A stretch of DNA of 14,819 nucleotides from DASSHC01 sp035693105. Its GTDB lineage: Bacteria; Chloroflexota; Chloroflexia; Thermomicrobiales; Thermomicrobiaceae. The stretch covers positions 1 through 14,819 of the forward strand of contig DASSHC010000058.1 of NCBI GenBank assembly GCA_035693105.1, read 5' to 3'. Within the stretch, counting starts at the first letter, position 1. Every line of letters starts with the position of its first letter. The notes beneath the pieces were generated by a model. That model had not been told where the DNA came from. It ran no database searches and saw only the letters and a program-made list of their open reading frames with translations. The position numbers and the translations under genes are program-made. Shown one piece after another: positions 1 through 6,014 of the stretch.

Positions 1-125
1 ACATTTTGGGGCGAACGACAACGATCAGCGTCGTCCGGTAGGCCACTCCCTTTCCCTGTCATCCCGAGCGCAGTCGAGGGATCCGTGCCGCACGCGGTAC
101 CCAAGCTGTTCGATGGGCAGTCCCC
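1..125 (+). repeat. Dispersed intergenic repeat, copy A
   Basis: Non-coding element that recurs in inverted orientation at 4475-4600 (copy B) and, with a different core, at 11980-12083 (copy D). In order it has a TTTTGGGGCG box (4-13), a small hairpin with stem ACGAC (15-19) and GTCGT (30-34), CCCTGTCATCCC near 54-65, a core ending in GAGGGATCCG (77-86), and a tail CGATGGGCAGTCCCC (111-125). The same blocks occur in the same order and at similar spacing in B. Copy A touches the window edge, so its left boundary is uncertain. It lies upstream of the glycosyltransferase gene at 241. There is no transposase and no obvious target-site duplication. A REP- or MITE-like element is the simplest reading, which is inference. 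Confidence 0.75.
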
Positions 126-240
126 TCGCCCGTCCGCTAGCAGCGCCCGCACCGCGCGGTGTAGAATCTCGCCCGATGTTTGGCCATTCTTGCCGCATTC
201 GCCTCATCGGCCGGATCGGATCTTCCTCTCCGTGGAGCAG

Positions 241-2604
241 GTGACTTCACCCATCTCGATCGCTGCGGACACGTCCAGCGCGCGGCGCGAGCGGGCCGCC
301 CGCCGCCCACCTCCGGCGCGGGTATTACCGCGTCAGATCAGTCTCGAAACACTCTGCTACGCCGTCATCTTCGTGATCGCGCTCATCACCCGTTTCTGGG
401 ACCTCGGCTCGCGCGCGCTGCACCACGACGAGTCGCTGCATGCCTACTTCTCCTGGATCTTCGCCGAGGGCTACGGCTACCGTCACGATCCGCTGATGCA
501 CGGGCCTTTTCTCTTCCACGCCAATGCCCTGATCTACCTGCTGCTGGGCGCCACCGACGCGACCTCGCGCCTGGTGCCGGCGCTAGCCGGCGTCGTCGTC
601 GTGATGCTCCCCTGGCTCCTGCGCGACGAGCGCTTCCTCGGACGCTGGGGCGCGCTGGCGGCCTCGGCGCTGCTGCTGATCTCGCCCTCGATCCTCTACT
701 ACAGCCGCTTCCTGCGGCACGACATCTACTGCCTGCTCGGCACCTTCGCGCTCTTCATCGCCATCGTGCGCTATGTCGATTACCCGCAACCGAAGTGGGC
801 GGTGCTCGGCGGCATCGCGATCGGCTTCCTGCTCTGCACCAAAGAGGTCAGCTTCATCGTCCTCTTCGTCTTTGTCGCCTTTCTCGGCGCGGCGCTGATC
901 TCCCGCGTGGCGCCGATCCTCTACGCGGTGGTAGCCGCGGCGCTGGTCGCCTTCGCGGTGCTCGACAAGGCGCTCAAGGCACTGGGCGCGCCGCCGCTGC
1001 CGGGCATCCCCTGGTCCAACCCGACCGGACCGCAGATCCGCCACTTCACCGCGCAGTTGCTGACCCACCCGCTAATCGTCGGCGCGCTCGGCATCGCCCT
1101 GCTGGCGCTGGTGGCCGCGCTCTGGCTGCTCGACCGTCGCCGCGATCCCGAACGCGGCTGGATCGACGGCCTGCTGGGCGACGCGCCGGACGACTCGGTC
1201 GCCGGCGCGCTGCGCGAGTTGCTCTGGGAACGCCGCGGGCTTCTCTGGGGTGTCGCCTTCGCCCTCGCGATCTTCGTGCTCTTCTACACCACCCTCTTCA
1301 CCAACATGGAAGGCCTGGCCAGCGGCACCTTCGGCGCGGTCGGCTACTGGCTGGGGCAGCAGGGGGTCCAGCGCGGCGAGGAGCCCTGGTTCTACTACCT
1401 GCTGCTCTTGCCGCAGTACGAGTTCGTGGCCGTCGTCCTCTTTCCCTTCGTCAGCGGCTGGTTCGCCTGGACGGTCGTACGATCCCGGCGCGCTGGGGTG
1501 CCGCTCACCCGCCGTATGTTCGTGCGCGGCCTGCTCATCTGCTGGGCGTTGGGGCTGTTCGCCGTCCTCTCCTGGGCCGGGGAGAAGATGCCCTGGCTGA
1601 CGGTCCACATCGCGCTGCCACTGACGCTGCTGGCGGCCAGCTACATCGGTGACGCGCTCGCCTGGTTCGAGCGCCACCGCCCGGCACGCGGCGCGGTCGT
1701 GCTCGGCGGTGTGGTATTCGGCCTGCTCGGCGCCGCCTTCCTGGTGCTGGCCTGGGCCAGCGACGGGCCGTACGTCACCACCGCGCTGGGACAGCAGCGC
1801 ACCCTACGCCCCGGCGTGCTGTCGCACTGGTGGCTGACGGTCTACCTCCCCTGGCTGCTGCTGCTGGCGGCGGTCGCGCTGGGTATCTGGCGGCTGGGCG
1901 CACGCCGGTCGGTACTCGCGCTCCTGCTGGCCGCGACGCTCGGGCTGTCGCTGGCCGAGGTCCATGCCGGCTGGCGCATGACCTATCGCCAGGGCGACGT
2001 GCCCGTCGACATGCTGATCTACGTGCAGACCTCGCCCGACGTGCCGCGGCTGACCAAGCAACTGGCGGAGCTGTCGCAGCAGCAGACCGGCGGCATGGGG
2101 CTGGAGATCTGGTACGACGACATCGTGCAGTGGCCCTTCAACTGGTACCTGCACGACTTCACGGGCAAGCGCTACTTCGGCAACAAGCTGCCGACCGATC
2201 AACCGGTCACCGCGCCGGTGATCATCATCTCCGACGACTACGTCACTCCCGCCGTCGAGGCGGCGTTGCACGACTACACATACCAGGAGTACCCGCTGCG
2301 CTGGTGGTTCCCCGAGGAGGACACCTACCGGCGCTTCGCCTACGCGCCCGACCTCAAGAACGAGGGCCGGCAGAACTACCAGGATGCCGCCAAGCCGCCC
2401 TTCACGCTCACCGAGACGGCGCTGAGCGCGCTGCGCAGCATCTGGGCGCTGCACCGTCCGCAGGAGCAGGCCAAAATGTTCCGCCTGGTCGCCTACCGCG
2501 AGCTTCCTTCGCAGCTCGGTGACTACAACTTCCGGGTCTACGTGCGCAACGATCTGATGCCGAGCTTCAACAGCATTCGCTACGGCGCGACCACGGACAA
2601 GTAG
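241..2604 (+). CDS. Agl23-like polytopic membrane glycosyltransferase (GT-C fold)
   Basis: Predicted 787-residue membrane protein resembling the Agl23 / TIGR03663 and GT39 families, which transfer sugars from polyprenyl-phosphate donors at the outer face of the membrane. About a dozen hydrophobic segments run from residue ~39 to ~590, followed by a soluble C-terminal domain. The first external loop has the motif ALHHDESLHA with D63-E64, the usual GT-C catalytic acidic pair. A second acidic site, RHD, lies at 159-161. The C-terminal domain carries TSPDV (597-601) and PFNWY (632-636). The reading frame is open back to 85, but those extra 52 codons overlap repeat A and look like chance coding. 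GTG 241, or GTG 232, fits better. A -10-like TAGAAT at 162-167 has no convincing -35. The next gene begins 14 bases after the stop and is a paralogue, so the two are probably co-transcribed. Substrate is unknown. Confidence 0.8.
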   Translation: MTSPISIAADTSSARRERAARRPPPARVLPRQISLETLCYAVIFVIALITRFWDLGSRALHHDESLHAYFSWIFAEGYGYRHDPLMHGPFLFHANALIYLLLGATDATSRLVPALAGVVVVMLPWLLRDERFLGRWGALAASALLLISPSILYYSRFLRHDIYCLLGTFALFIAIVRYVDYPQPKWAVLGGIAIGFLLCTKEVSFIVLFVFVAFLGAALISRVAPILYAVVAAALVAFAVLDKALKALGAPPLPGIPWSNPTGPQIRHFTAQLLTHPLIVGALGIALLALVAALWLLDRRRDPERGWIDGLLGDAPDDSVAGALRELLWERRGLLWGVAFALAIFVLFYTTLFTNMEGLASGTFGAVGYWLGQQGVQRGEEPWFYYLLLLPQYEFVAVVLFPFVSGWFAWTVVRSRRAGVPLTRRMFVRGLLICWALGLFAVLSWAGEKMPWLTVHIALPLTLLAASYIGDALAWFERHRPARGAVVLGGVVFGLLGAAFLVLAWASDGPYVTTALGQQRTLRPGVLSHWWLTVYLPWLLLLAAVALGIWRLGARRSVLALLLAATLGLSLAEVHAGWRMTYRQGDVPVDMLIYVQTSPDVPRLTKQLAELSQQQTGGMGLEIWYDDIVQWPFNWYLHDFTGKRYFGNKLPTDQPVTAPVIIISDDYVTPAVEAALHDYTYQEYPLRWWFPEEDTYRRFAYAPDLKNEGRQNYQDAAKPPFTLTETALSALRSIWALHRPQEQAKMFRLVAYRELPSQLGDYNFRVYVRNDLMPSFNSIRYGATTDK

Positions 2605-2618
2605 AGGAGAGCCAGGGC

Positions 2619-4469
2619 GTGGAGGCCAGCGACCCCGACATCTTCGGCAGCAGCGAGCTCGGCGCCAGCGCGCTCGACCGCCAGATCGACCTGAGCGCGA
2701 TCTCCTGGTACGCATTGGGCTGGGTGGGAGTCCTGGTGCTGGCGGCGGCGATCCGCGTCGCCGGGCTGGGCGCCTGGCCGCTCTCCGCGGGCGAGGCGGG
2801 CATCGCCAGCGACGCCTACAACCTGCTGCACGGGGGCGCGGTCTCCGCGGCGGGCGCGTCGCACCCGCTGGCGACGGCGCTGGCCTCGCTGTCGTTCTTC
2901 CTCTTCGCCGCTGGCGACGGCGCCGCGCGCCTGGTGCCGCTGCTCGCCAGCCTCGCCACTCTCGCCCTCTTCTGGCCCCTGCGCGAGACCTTCAGCCGCC
3001 CGGCGGTGCTCGGCGCCGCGCTGGTGGCCGCGCTCTCGCCGGCGCTGACCTTCGCCGGGGAGCGCCTCGACGGGGCCGCGCTGCTGACGCTCGCGTCGCT
3101 CCTGTTGCTGCTGGCGCTGCGCCGGGTTGGCCGGCAACCCGGCTTCGGCAACGCGCTGCTGGCCGGCGCGGCCGCGGCGCTGCTGCCGCTCAGCGATCCG
3201 CTCGGCTGGCTCGCTTTACCCCTGGTGGCCGGCTTTGCGCTGGCGCTCTTGCCGGAGGGTGAGCGCCCGGCGCCGGACGCGCTCCCCGGCATGGCGCTGG
3301 GTGCCGCCAGCGTCGTGCTGCTGGTCAGCAGCAGCCTGTTGACGCACCCCGCTGGGTTCAGCGACTTCTTCAGCGCTAGTCTCGGCCAGCTCTGGCACCA
3401 GCAATTGGGCAACCTCGGCCAACTCTGGCAGCTCCCGGCCTTCGAGCTGCTGGTCGACGAGCTGCCGGCGCTGGTCTTCGCCGTGGTGGGGCTGATCGTG
3501 GGGCGAGGGGCAGCCCGCGCGCCGCGCCTGTTGGCCTGCTGGAGCGCGGCCGCGCTGGTGCTCGTGTCGCTGCTGGGCGCCAAAGACACGGCTAGCTACG
3601 CGCTGGTCGCGCTGCCGCTGGCGCTGCTGGCCGGCTACGGGCTGGCCTGGCTCCTCGCCTGGGTGCGCTGGCCGGTCCTCGGCACCTTCTCGGGGTTGGG
3701 TTTCGCGGTCGCGCTGATCGCCACCATCGCGGCGGCCGCCAGCGCGCTCGGCGTGATCCTCGACATGCCGCGCGGCGGCAGCTTCGACGCCGCCCTCAAG
3801 TTCGTCCTGCTGGTGGTGCTGATCCTGGCGCCGCTACTCCTGGTGAGCATCCGGCTGGGTCGATCGCTCAATGGCGCCGCCTGGCCAATGGCGGCCATGG
3901 TCGGGGTGGCGCTGCTGCTGGGGCTCGGCCTGCGCACGAGCACGCTGCTGGCCTCGACGACGGATTCGCGCAGCGGCGACATCCTGACCGCCGGTAGCAC
4001 CAGTCCTGATGTCGGCTCGCTGGTGAGCCGCCTGCAGACAGTCAGCCGCGATTTGACCGACTTCAAGCAGAGCCCGCTCGACCCAACCGGCGGCCACGGT
4101 CTGACCATCGCCGCCGACGAGTCGCTGGCCGAGCCGTTCCGCTGGTACTTCCGCGATTATCCCAGCTTCCAGGTCGTGCCCGACGCCCGCACGGTCTCGC
4201 CCGCGCCGCAGGTGGTCATCACCGCCGCCGCGCCACCCCAGGGCACCGCCCGCGCCGCGCGCTCCTTCGCCTACCGCACCACGCTGGCGGCCTCGCTGAC
4301 TCGGCCGAACTGGGGCCACCTGATCTTCGCGGTGGCCGACCCAAATCAGATTCGCGGTTTCCTGGGCTTCCTGATCGATCACAAAGTGGCAAATCCACCT
4401 CCCGCGCGGCAGTTCACGCTCTCGGTCAACCCGGACGTCGGGCAACGCCTATTCGGGGTGACGCCGTAG
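2619..4469 (+). CDS. Divergent paralogue of the Agl23-like glycosyltransferase
   Basis: 616-residue polytopic membrane protein starting at GTG 2619, with GAGGAG (2604-2609) nine bases upstream, overlapping the stop codon of the preceding gene. It shares the layout of its neighbour: a cytoplasmic N-terminus, about a dozen hydrophobic segments and a soluble C-terminal domain. That domain has TSPDV (461-465) and PFRWY (506-510), matching TSPDV and PFNWY in the first protein. The first-loop motif is changed. Where the neighbour has HHDES, this one has SAGEA (57-61), so the aspartate becomes Gly59, only Glu60 remains, and both histidines are gone. An Asp151 may match the second acidic site, though the alignment needs a two-residue gap. 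It may be a glycosyltransferase with altered chemistry, or a non-catalytic partner of the first protein. Its stop lies five bases before repeat B. Confidence 0.7.
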   Translation: MEASDPDIFGSSELGASALDRQIDLSAISWYALGWVGVLVLAAAIRVAGLGAWPLSAGEAGIASDAYNLLHGGAVSAAGASHPLATALASLSFFLFAAGDGAARLVPLLASLATLALFWPLRETFSRPAVLGAALVAALSPALTFAGERLDGAALLTLASLLLLLALRRVGRQPGFGNALLAGAAAALLPLSDPLGWLALPLVAGFALALLPEGERPAPDALPGMALGAASVVLLVSSSLLTHPAGFSDFFSASLGQLWHQQLGNLGQLWQLPAFELLVDELPALVFAVVGLIVGRGAARAPRLLACWSAAALVLVSLLGAKDTASYALVALPLALLAGYGLAWLLAWVRWPVLGTFSGLGFAVALIATIAAAASALGVILDMPRGGSFDAALKFVLLVVLILAPLLLVSIRLGRSLNGAAWPMAAMVGVALLLGLGLRTSTLLASTTDSRSGDILTAGSTSPDVGSLVSRLQTVSRDLTDFKQSPLDPTGGHGLTIAADESLAEPFRWYFRDYPSFQVVPDARTVSPAPQVVITAAAPPQGTARAARSFAYRTTLAASLTRPNWGHLIFAVADPNQIRGFLGFLIDHKVANPPPARQFTLSVNPDVGQRLFGVTP

Positions 4470-4474
4470 GGGAA

Positions 4475-4600
4475 GGGACTGCCCATCGAGAAGGTTGGGT
4501 GCTGTGTGAGGACGGACCCCTCGACTACGCTCGGGATGACAGGGTAAAGGATGTGGTGTACGACGACATCACGTCGTACTCGTACGCCCCAAATCTCTCC
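4475..4600 (-). repeat. Dispersed intergenic repeat, copy B (inverted relative to A)
   Basis: Read on the minus strand, this stretch follows copy A block for block. It has TTTGGGGCG, a hairpin with stem GTACGACG and CGTCGTAC (4558-4565 and 4572-4579, 6-nt loop), CCCTGTCATCCC, a GAGCGTAGTCGAGGGGTCCG core, and the tail CTCGATGGGCAGTCCC. The spacing from the GGGGCG box to CCCTGTC is 40 nt in both A and B. It starts five bases after the stop codon of the upstream gene and fills most of the gap to the convergent receiver gene. No open frame here looks coding. Confidence 0.8.
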
Positions 4601-4631
4601 CTGTCATCCCGAGCGTAGTCGAGGGATCCGT
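4512..4631. terminator. Inverted pair of repeat cores, possible bidirectional terminator
   Basis: The arms at 4512-4544 and 4599-4631 are inverted copies, complementary at 32 of 33 positions. The single mismatch is GGACCC against GGATCC. A 54-nt spacer separates them and contains the perfect 8-bp hairpin at 4558-4579. In RNA from either strand this could fold into a long stem. It sits exactly between two convergent genes (stops at 4469 and 4675), where a shared terminator would be useful. There is no U-tract, so it is not a classical intrinsic terminator. The function is inferred from structure and position. Confidence 0.4.
4599..4631 (+). repeat. Dispersed repeat, core-only copy C
   Basis: Forward copy of only the core module: CCCTGTCATCCC, then GAGCGTAGTCGAG, then GGATCCGT. 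It matches copy A over the same stretch with one or two differences and copy B with one. The flanking hairpin module and the CGATGGGCAGTCCC tail are absent. Its edge abuts the outer edge of copy B, so the two are joined head to head. Confidence 0.75.
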
Positions 4632-4674
4632 CTTGCCTCACGTCCCATCCTCATCGTACGCCACGACCTTACCG

Positions 4675-5064
4675 TTATCCCGCCTGCTGAGCGTGGTCGG
4701 TGAGCAGGTTGACGGTGTCGTAGAAGTCGTCCAGATCGAACGGCTTGGGCAGGCAGGCGTCGGCGCCGGCGCGCTCGGCGTGCTCCTTCGCTTGTGGGTG
4801 GGCCGACATCATCAGCGTCGCCGGGCGGCTGACGGCGTAGCGCCGCAGCAAGACGACCAGTTCGGATCCGAGGCCGTCCGGCAGGATCAGGTCCGCCACC
4901 ACCAGATCAGGGCGGACGCGATCGGCGCACTCCAGCGCGGCGGCGACAGTCGCGGCGGTGTAGACACGAAAGCCGGCATCCCGCAGGATCCAGCAGATCA
5001 AGTCCGCGATACCTTGATCATCCTCCACCACGAGGGCTGTTTGATCGTCATGTACAATCGTCAT
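4675..5064 (-). CDS. Stand-alone receiver-domain response regulator (CheY-like)
   Basis: 129-residue protein consisting of a single receiver domain and no output domain. The acidic pocket is E14-D15 in LVVEDD, the phospho-accepting aspartate is D58 in VVADLILPDG, the switch residue is S87 in MMSAHP, and the invariant lysine is K107 in LPKPF. All essential positions are present, so it should accept phosphate. With no DNA-binding or enzyme domain it probably works by protein contact or as a phosphate sink. The ATG is preceded by AGGAC at a normal distance. It is transcribed away from an OmpR-type regulator and kinase at 5242-7511, which makes it a candidate third partner of that system. A sigma70-like promoter lies at 5115-5143, with a repeated site just upstream of it. 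Confidence 0.85.
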   Translation of the reverse strand: MTIVHDDQTALVVEDDQGIADLICWILRDAGFRVYTAATVAAALECADRVRPDLVVADLILPDGLGSELVVLLRRYAVSRPATLMMSAHPQAKEHAERAGADACLPKPFDLDDFYDTVNLLTDHAQQAG

Positions 5065-5114
5065 CGTTTGTCCTGGCCGTGTGCGCTCGTGTGTCGGGCC
5101 CCGTGCAGGCCAGC

Positions 5115-5143
5115 GTTATCCCTAAGAGCACGCCTCATGCCAA
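5115..5143 (-). promoter_or_regulatory. Sigma70-like promoter for the receiver gene
   Basis: On the minus strand, TTGGCA (5138-5143) and GATAAC (5115-5120) are separated by exactly 17 bases. The -35 differs from consensus at one position and the -10 at two. Transcription would start near 5108, giving a leader of about 44 nt before the ATG at 5064. No comparably good promoter was found in this gap for the + strand regulator gene. Confidence 0.45.
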
Positions 5144-5150
5144 GGGGAAT

Positions 5151-5172
5151 GTACGCGAACGTACGCACGTTC
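5151..5172. promoter_or_regulatory. Candidate OmpR-family operator (10-bp direct repeat plus inverted repeat)
   Basis: GTACGC occurs at 5151-5156 and again at 5161-5166, a 10-bp period typical of tandem half-sites for OmpR/PhoB-family regulators. Overlapping it is a perfect inverted repeat, GAACGT-ACGC-ACGTTC (5157-5172). The site lies just upstream of the -35 of the minus-strand receiver promoter, about -43 to -64 from its predicted start, where an activator would sit. It also lies about 70 bases before the regulator's own start codon. Binding by that regulator is inference. Confidence 0.35.
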
Positions 5173-5241
5173 TAGCTCAAACCGCGCGCTCTTCGGGAAG
5201 GGTTCCCAAGGGGCGGTTGGCGCGCCTGTGGGAGAGGGTTC

Positions 5242-5925
5242 GTGGCCGAGATCCTGGTGATCGAAGACGATGTGCGCATCGCGAACTTGATCCGCGTCTA
5301 TCTGGAACGCGAGGGGCACCACGCGCTGGTGGCGCGCGACGGCCGCGAGGGCCTGCGCCACTTCGGCGAAGAGGCGCCCGACCTGGTCGTGCTCGATCTG
5401 ATGCTGCCGGGCATCCACGGGCGCGATGTCTGCCGCGCGATCCGCACCCATAGCACCGTGCCGATCATCATGCTCACCGCGCTCGACGACGAGCGCGACG
5501 TGGTCGAGGGGCTCGATCTCGGGGCCGACGACTACATCACCAAGCCGTTCAAGCCAGCCGAGCTGCTGGCGCGGGTGCGCGCCGCGCTGCGCCGCGCCGC
5601 CGGCCCCGCGGCCGTCGCCCACGAATTGAGGATCGGCCAGCTCGTGCTCCGGCCCCAGGAGCGCACGGCCTGCGTCGGGGACGAAGAGCTGGAGCTGCGC
5701 GCGAAGGAGTTCGATCTGCTGCTGACGCTGGCCGAGCGACCCGGCGTCGTCATAGCGCGCGAGCAACTGCTGCGGCGAGTCTGGGGCCCCGACTTCGACA
5801 GCGAGTCACGCTCGATCGATGTCCACATCAATCGCCTGCGCGCTCGCCTGGCCGCGAGCGGCGTCGAGATCGAGACGCTGCGCGGGGTCGGCTACCGCCT
5901 GGCGCGGCAGCCGGACGCGGGTTAA
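5242..5925 (+). CDS. OmpR/PhoB-family two-component response regulator
   Basis: 227-residue DNA-binding response regulator with the normal family length. The N-terminal receiver (about 1-118) has an acidic pocket in VIEDD, phospho-aspartate D52 in VVLDLMLPG, T79 in MLTA and K101 in YITKPF. A winged-helix DNA-binding domain (about 128-222) follows, with the typical stretches LRAKEFDLL, RRVWG, SIDVHINRLR and LRGVGYRL. The GTG at 5242 has GGAGAG at 5231-5236. The kinase gene at 6015 follows after 89 bases and is almost surely its partner. The last codons run into GGTTAACC-like sequence, and a -10-like TATACT at 5948-5953 in the gap lacks a clear -35. The signal and target genes are unknown. Confidence 0.93.
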   Translation: MAEILVIEDDVRIANLIRVYLEREGHHALVARDGREGLRHFGEEAPDLVVLDLMLPGIHGRDVCRAIRTHSTVPIIMLTALDDERDVVEGLDLGADDYITKPFKPAELLARVRAALRRAAGPAAVAHELRIGQLVLRPQERTACVGDEELELRAKEFDLLLTLAERPGVVIAREQLLRRVWGPDFDSESRSIDVHINRLRARLAASGVEIETLRGVGYRLARQPDAG

Positions 5926-6014
5926 CCGGCGGTTTACCGGCGCTGGCTATACTGGGTCCGATTCGCACCGAACGGCGGCTCGCGGCCTGGCTGGCTGGAA
6001 AGACGTGACCGGCG

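Noticed and set aside
85..240. N-terminal extension of the first glycosyltransferase frame
   Set aside because: The extra 52 codons overlap repeat A, give a Pro/Arg/Ser-rich sequence without family character, and precede GTG starts at 232 and 241 that sit near the expected N-terminus.
1804..2715. Minus-strand open frame of 303 codons opposite the first glycosyltransferase
   Set aside because: It is Arg/Gly-rich with no motif and is antisense to a convincing membrane protein gene. It is a shadow frame.
4633..5175. Plus-strand open frame antisense to the receiver gene
   Set aside because: The minus-strand receiver has all conserved residues and a promoter. The opposite frame has none.
5948..5953. 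TATACT as a promoter for the histidine kinase
   Set aside because: It is a good -10 match, but no -35 hexamer lies 15-19 bases upstream, and the kinase can be co-transcribed with the regulator 89 bases before it.
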